Source of the DNA: Talaromyces rugulosus
Taxonomy: Eukaryota > Ascomycota > Eurotiomycetes > Eurotiales > Trichocomaceae
Assembly: GCF_013368755.1 (NCBI RefSeq)
Contig: NC_049564.1
Coordinates: forward strand, 690,001-754,000
Length of the DNA stretch: 64,000 nucleotides
Reading direction: 5' to 3'
A program made the position numbers and the translations under genes. The notes beneath the pieces are model-generated. The model was not told the origin of the DNA, searched no databases, and worked only from the letters and a program-made list of their open reading frames with translations. Below, piece by piece: positions 40,691-57,100 of this stretch (positions are counted from its first letter, which is position 1; each line of letters opens with the position of its first letter).

Positions 40691-41700
40691 ATGTCAGCGA
40701 ATACTTCAACCCCCGGCTCTGGGGAGAAAACCCTGGCAATGCTGGGCTGTGGTATGTACATCCCGCAATTGGGATACGACATATGGAATAGTAGTCCCTG
40801 ACATTACATGGGGTAGGGAACTTGGGCCTGGCAATTTTGACTGGAATTCTGTCATCTATTTCAGACGCGAGTAAAAAGGAAGATACGTCTTTCCAAACTC
40901 CCACAAAATTCATTGCCTGCGTCAGATCAGAGCGATCCTCAAAACGCATTCAAACAGCTGTCGAGCCCTATTCTGGGTTCCCGGTGACGATTCTGCAGAA
41001 TGAGAATCTCAAGGCAGTTCAGCAAGCTGACATCATTATTCTCGGCTGCAAGCCCTACATGGTAAAAGACCTTCTTGCTGTTCCTGGCATGCGTGATGCA
41101 CTCAAGGGCAAACTCCTGATCAGTGTTTTGGCCGGGGTCGAGGTGGAGGCAATAACACACACCATATACGAAGGACAAGAAGTGCCTGAATCAGATTCAT
41201 GCACCGTCGTGCGAGCAATGCCCAACACCGCAGCCATGGTTGGCGAGTCGATGACTACGATTGGAATCTCAAATCCACCACTGCCACAAGAATGGGATGA
41301 TTTGATTTCATGGATCTTTACTCGCATTGGAAAGATTGTCCGACTCCCGCTCTCTCAGATGGATGTGTGCACTGCACTGGCAGGCTCTGGTCCTGCTTTT
41401 GCGGCGTTGGTGCTCGAAGGATTGGCAGATGGCGCTGTTGCGATGGGACTGCCGCGTGCCGAGGCCCAGCTCATGGCTTGTCAAGTCCTGAGGGGCACGG
41501 TTAGTATGGCTGAAAAAGGAGAGCATCCGTCGATTATCAAGGACAAGATTTCTTCGCCTGGTGGGTGCACGATTGGTGGGTTGCTTGTTCTGGAAGAGGC
41601 TGCCGTGCGTGGGACTCTGGCACGTAGTGTGCGTGAGGCAACCTGCATCGCCAGCGAGCTTGGGAAGGGCGTACAGCGGGTAAATGGCACTCGGCGTTGA
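40691..41700 (+). CDS. pro3: Pyrroline-5-carboxylate reductase
   Basis: The enzyme makes the last step of proline synthesis, reducing pyrroline-5-carboxylate with NADPH. Exons 40691-40751 and 40817-41700 give 314 aa; the intron (GTATGT...GGTAG) interrupts the nucleotide-binding loop, and splicing restores LAMLGCGNLGLAILTG. Other family marks: ILGCKPYMV and LISVLAGVEVEAI of the Rossmann domain, VVRAMPNTAAMVGESMT, and the C-terminal dimer domain with ALAGSGPAFAALVLEGLADG, GLPRAEAQLMACQVLRGT and SSPGGCTIGGLLVLEE. An insertion (SDASKKEDTSFQTPT) after the first helix is common in fungal members. Length is normal and the gene looks intact. It is convergent with the chloride channel gene. Confidence 0.95.
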
Positions 41701-41905
41701 TGCTTCTTTTATCTATTGCTGTCTCTCGTATTTGAATTGGGGAATCATGAATAGAAAAAATAACACAACATTGATGAGTGTATATAACGGTTAATGAAGA
41801 AAAAAAACAAGTGTATGTATATGTATCACTGATATATAAGTACCACCCATGGAATCTCTAAACCCAGCAAATTTCGCTAAAAACAACCATAAAAAATGTT
41901 CGAAA

Positions 41906-44849
<2,944 letters not shown>

Positions 44850-45190
44850 GGCTCGTCGCCTGGACGCATCAACACCGACCAGGCAGATCCGGGCTGCTCA
44901 GTGTTGTAGGAGGACTGTCGTGGATAACATAGGACAAGTTGCATCGAAGACCAAATCACCAACTAGACCGATAAGGCGGGAGCAGCTCGTGTCGTAAGCT
45001 CCGGCACTAGTTGCGATACCGCCTATCAGTAAAGGCGGTCAGGGCGGGCCCCACGAGAGCCGTGGCAGAAAAAGACGGCGGCTCGAAAAAAAAGTTTTGA
45101 GCGCTCCGCAGTTGCCAATATTATTGATATCCCATCTTTTTTTTTCCCGCCCTCAATCGCGCGGAGGGCTTTTTCTCTGAGGTAGGTGTG
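44850..45190. promoter_or_regulatory. Shared divergent promoter, chloride channel / midasin
   Basis: 341 nt between divergent starts. It is GC-rich on the channel side, with a poly-A run (AAAAAAAAGTTTTGAG, about 45088) and a T8 run (about 45137) on the midasin side. No gene is seen; a minus-strand frame crossing 45153-45413 is a shadow of midasin. Confidence 0.5.
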
Positions 45191-48100
45191 ATGGACAGAA
45201 TACCTGTCTTTGAGCTGGAGCTCTCGGACACGGAAATTGTCCGCCAGCTCCCCAGCGAACTTGCTCAGCGAATTCGCAATGCATCTGGTGCTCAGTATCT
45301 AGATGCGCTTGCCCTGGCCGCCCTCCAGCCAGGCACCACAGAGCGGATTTTCGCCTCACATGAGCCTTTGCTCGTCGACCTAACATCCAGATGGCTGGAT
45401 CTTGACCGACCATCTTATTTTTTCCAAGTTATTTCTGCATTCTCGCGAATCCTGCCGTTTGCGCCTTACCTGCGGTCGTTTGCTAGCAACTATGTTACCG
45501 CACAAGCTAGTCTTCTGGCGATATCGAAAGAACCGAACCTGCTCAGCCTAGACGATGCTCCCTTACGAGATGCTCTTCTAGCTGTATTTCGCCTACTGTC
45601 TTTTGACCTAGAAGCTTTCTCCGGCATTCTCATTCCGACTCACTTCCAACCGCTCTTCCAACATTCCGATAAATGCGTGCGCTACTTGGCCGTTCGAAGC
45701 TTTTGCTCCTATATGCGTGCCGCCGACGCAGCGACCCAGAAAATGATAGAGATCCACATTGGTTCGCAACCATGTCATGGTCAATGGGAAGGTACCGTCA
45801 TTGATTACAGACTGTTGGGTTTGTGGGAAGAGCGCCGCTGGCAAACCTTGGACACCCGCTTTCGTGAGGGACGAAATGCGCGCCCACTGGATATGGGATT
45901 GGATTTGGTGGAGAAATTCGAAACAAATATTGCTCCCCGTACTGCGAACATTGGCGGAGTCCTTGTTCCCAAAGTGCGGTGGGATCGGCCGGTTGCTGAA
46001 TCGGCCCTCGTGAAGACTCCTACAGTTTTGACGAACTTACGGAACATAGCCACATCATTGCTTGACAACAAGCCTCTCCTTCTCCTTGGTCTACCCAACG
46101 CCGGTAAAACATCTTTGGTTAATGATATCGCAAGGGTGATGGGCCAGGGCTCTTCGATGGTCACGCTGCATCTCAACGAACAGACGGATGCGAAGAGCTT
46201 GCTGGGCATGTACGCAACATCTTCAATGACGGGTGCATTTGCGTGGCAGCCTGGTGTATTGACCAAGGCCGCAAAGGAAGGCCGTTGGGTTCTCATTGAA
46301 GATCTGGATCGGGCTCCATCAGAGGTTATAGGTTTGATGTTGCCGATTATCGAACGAGGAGAGTTGATTATACCCAGCCGCAAAGAGCGGATCAAATGTT
46401 CAGACGGATTTAGACTCATCGCGACCATGAAGACCTCTCTCAACAACAAAGGTGAGGAGGTTGCTCCAAGCCACGGTCTCCTAGGCGTCAGACTCTGGCA
46501 GAGGATCCAAGTCCAGTCATTGCCATTGACAGAAATACGCCAGGTCATCGCCAACAAATTTCCACTACTTTCCTCCAGAGTTGGAACTTTGATGAATATC
46601 TATGACAACCTTTGCTCTGCCTTTCACAGCAACCTGGCCGTCAGAAGCTCTCAAGGCAGGACTCCGGGACTCCGGGATCTAATCAAGCTCTGCCGGAGAT
46701 TAAGTCGTCGCCTTGACAACATGGGTGTGAAGACTGGTAACGAAGGGACGCCCGAAAGCTTTCAAGACGAAATGTTTCTCGATGCCATGGATGTTTTTAT
46801 CCGATTTTTGCCGGACCGAGATCTTGGGTATAGACTAGCAGATCACATAGCTCAGTGTCTTCAACTGTCACCTCAGAGAGCTCATTTCTGCCTTCAAGAT
46901 CGAAGTCCTCCATACGCAGACCGCGACGCAAACTTCTCCGTGGGCAGGGAAACATGTACTAAGATGAAGGTAACGAAAGCTACCAAATCGAAGTATTTGA
47001 AATCTTCGTCTCGCTTTGCGCCAACTCGTGCAGCTTTAAAAACCATGGAGCAGATTGCCGGTTCCATCCAACTTGCCGAACCGGTTTTGCTTGTTGGAGA
47101 AACTGGCATTGGTAAAACCGCCGTTATCCAGCAGCTTGCAAATTTGATGTGCCAGAAACTCACGGTGGTCAATCTTTCTCAGCAAAGTGAAAGCACCGAT
47201 CTTTTAGGTGGTTTCCGCCCTGTCAACCTCCGTTCCATGGCTGTTCCCATTCTGGATGAATTCAATGATTTGTTTGAGCAAACATTCTCCGCGAAAAAGA
47301 ACCAGAAGTTTCTCGCGTCTGTTACTAAATCCCTCACCGCGAGAAATTGGCCCCGTTTAGTTAATCTTTGGCACGAAGCTGTGCGAATGGCAGAGAGTGT
47401 TTTTCGCTCACCGAAAGATTCCGGCCAGCCTGAAGAGCAGCCATCAAAGAAAAGAAAACTGGACTCCCCCAAATACGTTGCGCTCAAGGAAAAGTGGGAT
47501 ATTTTCAACGTTCAATTAGCCGATTTCGAGGCACAAGCTACTAGAGGTGACTCGAAATTCGCATTTGCTTTTGTCCAAGGCAAGATTGTTAGGGCTTTAC
47601 GGAATGGTGAGTGGGTGCTGCTGGACGAAATCAACTTAGCTACCCCTGATATTCTCGAGAATATCGCTAGCTTACTCCACCACGGCAACGAAGGCTTGCC
47701 TTCTGTTCTTCTTTCCGAAGCCGGTGATGTGGAAAGAGTATATGGCCACCCTAACTTTCGAATATTCGGTGCCATGAATCCTGCCACTGACGCAGGAAAG
47801 CGGGATCTTGCTCCGGGGTTGCGTTCAAGATTTACCGAGATCTACGTCCATTCGCCTGATGTTGACCTTGATGACCTTCTTGGTCTAATACAAACATATT
47901 TGGGAGATTTAACACAAAGCGACCTACGCCTAGCTTCAGATGTCGCCAACCTTTATCTAGACACGAAGAGATTGAGCCTTGATAACAAACTGACTGATGG
48001 TGCCGGCCAGAAACCGCATTTCAGTATCCGAACACTTGTACGAACTCTAGTCTACATCGTCGACCATGTACAGATTTATGGCATCCGAAGAGCCGCTTAT

Positions 48101-51100
48101 GAAGGCTTTTGCATGAGCTTCTTAACACTTCTCAGCCAAGAATCCGAGAAATTGGTCATACCTCTGATTGAGAAACACATCTTCGGATCTCCCAAACACG
48201 CCAAATCATTACTTGGCCAAACCCCTAGACCACCTAGCGATGGCAACGAATACGTCCAGTTTAAACATTACTGGATGAGAAAAGGCCCATTCACTGCGGA
48301 GAAACAGCCTCACTACATCATAACACCATTCATTGAGAAAAATTTGAAGAACCTTTTGCGGGCGAGTTCCACACGTCGGTTCCCTATTCTCTTGCAAGGA
48401 CCTACGTCATCCGGGAAAACGAGTATGGTTGAGTATTTGGCCAAGGTCTCAGGGAACAAATTTGTGCGTATCAACAATCATGAGCATACCGATTTGCAAG
48501 AATATCTTGGATCATATGTGTCAACCGATGACGGTTCCTTAAGATATCAGGAGGGTGTACTTGTAGAAGCCCTAAGAAATGGATACTGGATCGTTCTTGA
48601 TGAACTCAACCTGGCACCGTCAGACGTCCTGGAGGCTCTCAATCGACTGTTGGATGATAACCGAGAGCTTTTCCTACCAGAGACCCAAGAAGTCATTCAT
48701 CCACACCCAAACTTCATGCTTTTCGCTACTCAAAACCCAGCTGGTCTTTACGGAGGCAGAAAAGTACTATCGCGAGCGTTTCGAAACCGATTCCTTGAAC
48801 TTCACTTCGACGATATTCCTGAAGATGAATTAGAATTCATTCTAAAAGAGCGAACCCAAATCGCTCCGTCTTTCTGTGCCAGGATTGTGACAGTCTATAA
48901 AAAGCTTTCGGTCTTGAGGCAATCTTCTCGCCTTTTTGAACAGAAAAACAGTTTTGCCACGCTTCGAGATTTGTTCAGATGGGCACTCCGTCAAGCTGAT
49001 GATCGCGAGACCCTTGCTATCAACGGGTTTATGCTTCTTGCTGAGAGAGTCCGAAATTCACAGGAACGGGCTGCCGTCAAGAAAGTTATAGAAGAAGTTA
49101 TGAAAGTCAAGATTGACGAAGATTCAATTTATAGTTCTTCCGAATTGATCAGACTTTCTCAAGGCCAGGAGAAACTTTCAAAAGGCGTTGTATGGACAAA
49201 AGCTATGAGAAGGGTTTTCGTCCTGGTGTCACAAGCACTACAGAATAACGAACCTGTTCTTCTTGTCGGCGAAACTGGGTGTGGAAAGACTCAGATTTGT
49301 CAAGCTATCTCTGATATCCATGCCAAAGACCTTTTGATTGTCAATGCGCATGTTAATCTCGAGACTGGAGACCTGATCGGCGCACAAAGACCATTGCGAA
49401 ATCGCTCTTCTTTGGAACAGCAACTGCATGACGACTTACAAAGAGTCTTTTCAATGAACGAAAATTCAGTATCAAGTCAGGAATTAAACGGCTTGGAAGG
49501 GCTGAAAGCGCAATTTGCTAAATTAACGCCTCAGCAACTGGAAGCGATAGACACCGAGCTCTTGCAGCGTATCAAGACAAACTTTACAAGATCTCAGGCA
49601 CTTTTCGAGTGGTCAGATGGAAGTCTAGTAACTGCCATGAAATCGGGACAGTATTTCCTTTTAGATGAAGTCTCACTTGCCGACGACTCTGTTCTTGAAA
49701 GATTGAACAGTGTTCTCGAACCACACAGATCCCTCTTACTTGCAGAGAAAGGGCCTATAGACTCTTTGGTCGTGGCGCAGAATGGGTACCAATTTTTATC
49801 AACCATGAACCCAGGCGGCGACTATGGCAAGAGAGAACTATCTGCCGCGCTTAGAAACCGTATGACGGAAATCTGGGTTCCGCAGTTGTCCGAAGAAGAA
49901 GATATTTTGCCGATTTTGAAGAGCAAGTTACAATTCGTGGAGGAGGTCCAAACAAAGGCAATGTTGGGGTTTGCAAAATGGTTCAAGCAGGTTTTCCAAG
50001 GTGCAACGTCCTCTTCAGTGTCCATCCGAGACCTTCTTGCGTGGGTCGAGTTTATCAACAAATGCTCTCCATCCAACCCAAATTTTGCCATAATTCAGGG
50101 CGCAGCCATGGTCTATATTGATACTCTCGGGGCAAACCCCTCTGCGTTGTTATCCATATCACTGGATAGTCTAGCAGAAAACCGAAAGCTGTGTCTCGAA
50201 AAGCTCTCTAGCCTCTTTGCGGTCGATGCTGCTGAAATATACGGCGAAGCGGCTACTGTATCGGTACAAAATGGCCATCTCTGTGTGGGCGCCTTCGAAT
50301 TACCAATGTCTGCAGATTCATCACCGGACCCACAATTTGTTATGGATGCACCCACAACAATTGCCAACTCAGTGCGTATAGCGCGCGGCTTGCAGTCATC
50401 AAAACCGATTTTACTCGAGGGTAGTCCTGGTGTTGGAAAGACCACGTTGATTGAATCGCTTGCCCGAGCTCTTGGAAAGCCGTTTACTCGAATCAACTTG
50501 TCAGATCAGACAGACCTCACGGATCTTTTTGGCTCGGATGTTCCCGTTGAAGGAGGTGACGTTGGCCAATTTGCCTGGAGAGATGCACCATTTTTACGAG
50601 CAATGCAACGCGGACATTGGGTTCTACTTGATGAAATGAACCTCGCCTCTCAGTCAGTGCTCGAAGGCTTAAACTCCTGTCTTGACCACCGACAACAGGT
50701 ATACGTGGCTGAGTTGGACCAAACATTCAAAAGACACCCGGAATTTGTGCTCTTTGCTGCTCAAAACCCACATCATCAAGGAGGCGGTCGGAAAGGCCTT
50801 CCGGCATCCTTTGTTAATCGGTTTACTGTTGTGTATGCGGACAGTTTCACGGATACAGACTTGAAGCGTATCTGTTCTAGGCTATTTCCACAGACTTCTC
50901 CTGAAGAAATAGAACAGATAGTTGATTTCATGTCGAGATTGAATACCGCGATTATTCGTGACCGACGAATAGGAAACATCGGTGGACCGTGGGAGCTCAA
51001 TCTCAGAGATATCACAAGGTGGCTTCAACTAGCTGCTAACGAAGATATTCAAATACCCAGTGGCTACTTCCTTGAGAATATCATCTGCCAAAGATTCCGT

Positions 51101-54100
51101 ACAGAGGAGGACCGTCAGATAATAAGTGAAGTCTTCAAGCAGTCATTTGGCAATTCACTGCCGGTGAAGTCATATTATCACAATATGGCATTGGACCATC
51201 TTCAAGTCGGCCTCGGTGTAATGAAAAGGGACACTGTCAAACAAAGCATTGTCGACTCTAGCATCAAAGTTCTCCCTCGTGATCTCCAGGTTCTCGAGTC
51301 TTTGATATTCTGTGTACAGCGTGCATGGCCGAGCATTCTTGTTGGCCTCTCAGGCTGCGGTAAAACAGCAACCCTTCGCAAGTTGGCCGCCATACAAGGT
51401 GCTGAGTTGGTAGAGCTAGCTTTGAGCCCCGATACTGATACGATGGATCTGATCGGTGGTTTTGAACAAATCGACTACCGGAGGCAAATTCAAGCGCTTG
51501 CCAAGGATTTTGCTACTTTCCTACACCATGAAGTAATTTCTGCTCTAGCTTCTGGGTTCGGTCTTGAGCCTGCCCTACCTTTGTTGGAAATGTTTAGTAT
51601 TTGTGGGCAATCTGATGTCACTCTGGACAAGTTATTTGCTGGCATCAATGCGCTACAGCCACACTTCGATTCCCCTCAATTTGAAAACTTCGTTCGCCGG
51701 TGCAACGTTCTGATTCAGACCTCAAAAAATGCCAATAAGGTTGGTTTCGAATGGACAGAAGGAGCTCTCACAGAAGCTATTCAGTATGGATACTGGGTCG
51801 TCCTTGACAATGCAAATCTGTGCAACGCGTCCGTTCTTGATCGTCTCAATTCCCTGATGGAACCGAATGGATGCCTTGTTCTGAACGAGCAGCGCACTGA
51901 GGATGGATCAGCCAGGGTGGTCAAACCGCATGCCAATTTCAGGCTTTTCCTCACTATGGATCCTCGCAATGGAGAGCTGTCTAGAGCAATGCGAAACAGA
52001 TCTGTGGAGATTTCTTTCTTACAACACTCCGACGCCATTGAGCTGGAAAATGTTCCTTCTTATACGCTAGAGTCGGCTCTCTATCGTCTGCGCAACCTGT
52101 GGGGCAACAAAAAGCAAATTTCATCGACTCCTATTGATGATCGATATTTGGGTGTTCGTCTAGACCATATTAGAACAGCGGAATTGGCAGCATTTCAAGA
52201 CTCTATTCGCCAGTTCCTATCGTTGCCTTCTGTTTATGCAGAGTCGAATGCTTTTGTCGATGTCATTGATCAATATGCAGCAGTGGCACAAGAGGGTTTG
52301 CAGTCGAAGTTGTTGGGCAACTCCTCCTTCCAATTTGGAGAACCAAGTTTTGAACTTATCCATCCCCTCGTCGACGAGCCTCATCTAACTTGGCATCCAA
52401 CATTTATCAGTCAGATGGTGCTTGTCGCCAAACTTCAAGATATCGAAAGAGACCTGCATAGCTTACAAAAGCACTTGATCACCGCAAATGAAAAGTCTCA
52501 ACACTTGAAGCCATCACAAATGACAAGGCTGGAGCGTTCTTTTGCTTCAAGCAGAATTTCAAGTTTGATGAAAGACTCAACCCAGCCTGTGAGCCCTTTC
52601 TTGGTTGACTGTGTTCGATCACTTCACGAATTCATTCAGAACTTGACTAGTGATGTGGAATTGTCTACCTCCGGCGTATCAGCACTGGTGGATATGACTA
52701 GGTTCTGCTGGGATATCTATACTGCCACTCAGGCCAGAGAACTCGATGAGGGAGAGTTTCAAATTTACCTACAGACTGGTCAAAGAATTTTATCCTTATT
52801 CTCTGACCAGGTTCCAGCTCTCTACACCTTATCGACCTCCTTTGACCAGTTTTTCGCTCGATTCAAATCAAAGTGGACACTTACGACAGGACTAAGCATG
52901 CGAAGAATTTGGGACACCTGGAGACCTGTTACCTGCTCCAACCCTGAACAGTTGAGTTGGCTTCTTGACGTTGAAGCTAGTATAAAAGAGTTCTCTACTG
53001 TGGCTCTGCAGACCAGCTTGAGTTTGTCCCAGCTAGGAATGATGCGGAAGTCTCTTATCGATGCTCAAAACTCGATGCTTCTTCACAATACGGACGGCAA
53101 GCCTCTTGTTCAGGGCTTGAAGCAAGAAGTGCAAAAGCTTACTTCGGCAACTGAATTATACTCTTCATTCCAAGCCCCTCATTTCTCCAATGTCTTTGAG
53201 ACTATTTGCGAGTATCATGACCTGCCAACAATCTGGAACAAGACTCAAATTAGCAGCCATACTCATTTGAATGAGATACTCCCATTGCTTGCTGGGCGGT
53301 CCACTCAAGGTGCAAGGATTTCGACCGGGGATTTGACAATTCCTACTATTCTCCACAAATTGGCCCTCTACAATGGCCGCGAAGGAACGTCCAACGCTGT
53401 TTCGCCCTGGAGCAAGAATTTTTCAACTGATCTGCTAAAACATTTGAAGCAAGTTGGAAATGTCTCCCTAGGACGCCTTGAGTTCCTGCAGCATGAGCAA
53501 CGAGCCTTGATCGAGGCAGTGTCTTTGAGTTCCAGCGAGATAGCGCTAGCGCAAGAAACTATTATCTCGAAGACCTTTGCACGAGTTCTCCTAGAGCTTC
53601 TATGGCTTCACCAGGACCTTCTAGAAGGTAGTGCTCTTCAAATTGTTGTCAACGTTCTCGTTGCCATCGAGCAAACTGGAAATTCTGAAGAGCCCGTCCC
53701 ATCGCTTGAGCCGGCGCACAATCTACCCTCAAACCATTACTTTCGACAATTCATTGGGGAAATCTCCAACTGTATTCAAGCGTTACACAGCGCTGGAAAA
53801 GATTCTGGGAATGGTTTATACACTCTAGGATTTTTATCGACTCAACTCGCAGTGATCTGCCTCCGGCTGTTTGTTCCTGACAAACCATACGACCCCTCTC
53901 TTGGACTAGTCATTGAAAGACGACGTCACGCCGAACAAGTTTCACAGTTGGAAAGTCAAGACCAAGCACTGATGGTATTTGAAACCCAATTCTCTGGCAG
54001 ACATACAAATTTGCGTCGTCGCTTGATAGAGGAAGAACTGCAAAAGCTTGGCTCAGCGCCGCCAGCTTCTCCTGTCACCCGACCTTCTAAATCCCAACTC

Positions 54101-57100
54101 TTGGAGTTGCAAGGAGAATTCTCAAACTTATTCAACTCGGTGCTGAGTAGGAACCCAGAGAAATATGGCCTTGCGGAGTTCCAGCAATACGGTCGTCTAT
54201 TGACGGATAACATTCGCCAAATCTGTACTCGGCTTCATTCTAATTTCAGGCCTTACGATGACATCACAGTTCTCGTTACTCGGTTCCTGCAGCTTCTTGA
54301 TTTAGGTGCATCTCTTTGTTCAAGTGGCTCTAACCTGGTCAAATCAGTTGACACGCCAATCAAACGTATCACTGAGGTGACGCCATTACTCGGTGAAAAT
54401 GGAGCATTGTTGAAGGATAGTCAAATAGAGCATCAAGACGCCCTCAAAGCTCCTCTAGATATTCGTCTTCAACAATTATCCTCTCTTGTCCTACGCCACA
54501 ACGTCGATCGATCAACCCTTACTTCATCATACCGTCTCTACGAACTTCAAGATATTCTCCAGTCTATTCATACAGTATGGAAGACACAACTTACTGAGGA
54601 ACAGAAAGAAACGGCAGAAAAGAATCAAATGTATCGTTATAAAGGTTCCTTCGAAGATAGCGAGGAGGTCGATGAATCAGAGCTTCGCGAGTTGTTCCCT
54701 ACTTTTGAAGACAACACCGAGGAAGAATCTAAGAGATCTCGACTAGATCCGCAAGCCATCGCCATTGAATTAACGCAACTTCATGCAGCCATATTCCAAG
54801 GTGGCGATACACAGACAAGGATGAGAAAGCTTATTATCCACTCGACCTGTTTGCTTGGATCTTTGGACCCGGAAAAGTCGCCATCTTCAAATCCAAAGTC
54901 TCACCTGCCTGGCATTCTATTAGCTCTAACAGATGACATGAAAATATACGGGCAGGTTTCGTCAAGACATTACAACTTTTACACCGACGCCAACATCATT
55001 GAAGCAAAGCGTCTTGTCTCTCTGGTACTGTCTATCCGGACTCGCTTTCTCCAACTACAAGCATCCTGGCCTGAACATGCAGCTATCCATGACGTCTTGA
55101 CTTGTTGCCAGGAAATCTTACTTTTCAAGCACAAAGAACCCTTGGCAAAATACATCACGAAGCTCGAAAAACTTCACGGCTTCGTCCATGAATGGCAACT
55201 GGTTGCTAGCAAAGAATTCTCAGCCGCTTCCCTGTACGATGATATCACAGCTTTGACAATTAGCTGGAGGCGCCTGGAACTATCAACATGGGCGAAGCTT
55301 CTTGACATTGAGTACGAAAAATGCGAGCAAGCCGTTAGCTCTTGGTGGTTTGTTGCGTACGAGGTTTTGATTGCCGTCCCATTGCAAATGGCCGAGGACA
55401 GGGAAGACCTTAAGGGCTATACCAAAGAGACGCTTGCAACGCTTGAGGGATTCTTCAAAACCACTACCATAGGCCAATACAGCGCTCGTCTACGACTGGT
55501 GGAAATATTCAGGTCTTTGTTGGTACTCTTTATGCAGCAGTATCCGGTTTTGAAATGCGTCATTGCTGGTCTGGAGAATTTTATGGAACATTATCGAGTA
55601 TTCCAGCCTGCGATCTCGAAATCACTCGAAGAAGGTAGGAGTACATTGGAGAAGAATGTCAAGGAGCAGATACAACTTGCCAGCTGGAAGGACACAAATA
55701 TAACAGCTCTGCGGGAAAGTGCTAGGCGATCACATTACAAACTCTTCAAGTATGTTCGCAAATACAGAGAGCTGCTCTCTAGGACTACAGACTCGCTTTT
55801 GCAACAAGGAATGCCTGAACTTCAAGATCAAACACAGAATTCAACTCCAGTCAAGCAGGAATTCGAGGTGTTTTCAGGCACTTCACTCTCTGAAGCTCTT
55901 GCCATCTGCCAGACCCAAAATTCAATGTGGATTGAACGTGCACCGCGATTCAAGGACCCGTCGGCCACTGCTTCAAACATGTTGCGGGTATACAATACTT
56001 CTCTTCCGGAGCTTGACGTCTCTACACAACTCAGCTCGTTCGTCACGGACGTGGTTGACAGCATCAAAGCATTCAAGGCGGAAACTCCTGGAACTCTGAC
56101 GGAAGACAACAAAGATAACGTGCAACATCTCAAGGCTCAAAAACGCCGCTTCTATGCCGAAACTCTTCGACAATTACACTTTATGGGAGTTAGAAGAAAT
56201 GTTAGCACGGTATTCATCGAGGAACAATTAACTACCGTTCAAGTCCTCGCAACTACCCCAAGTCTTGGGTATAACAATGGCCCGAATAGTTCGATAGCAA
56301 AAAGTGCAGACTCGTACTTTCAAAGGCTTCTTGATCTTCTTCCACGTGTTCGCCTTTCGTCTCGCGAGCATAATGAGGATCTCAACCCTGCTGAAGTTAC
56401 ACGGAGTGCAGGATCTACAGAAGGCTTTCTTGTTATGATCAGGAAGCAAAGAGATTCGCTAGGCCCAGCCATTGCGCGTCTGCCAAACCTTCAATCGACT
56501 TGTGATAAGATGAGGACTCTTTGGGATCATGGACACCAACAGCTTCAACAAGATGACTCGTCGCGCAACACGGCAAGGGATGGAGTGTTCAAACGCGTGT
56601 CATGGTTAATTCCATTACTTGGTATCGGTGCTGAGATTGTAGAAATCCACGCAAACTGCTCAGGCTCTTCCAGCGTCGCCAATGTCCTTCAAGGCTGGAA
56701 AGACACGCTCGGTCGGTTCAAGACTGAAATCGAACAAATACCAGACTTTCCACTCAACATATCTTCTCAAGTTACACATGCGACTGAACAACAAGTTCTC
56801 GATTCACTACTGCAGTTTAATTCCGAACTACTTGAATTGATCAACCAACGGCCCGATTTGACATTTGTTCTGGAACAGATCGTCTCCTGGCTTAAATTCT
56901 CTTTCCCCAACACCAACACAGAAAACAGTCGCAATATAGCCCTTGAAGATCTAAATGAGCACTATCTTTCCGTTGTGGACAAAATTTTAGTTGGGCTTCA
57001 AGGACTTAAAAGCTCGTTGTCTTCGTTGCCTCCTAATATTGACGAAAAAGACTGGCTTTCACAGACCGACTCGGCCTTGTCAAAGGCTCTCAGAGAATTG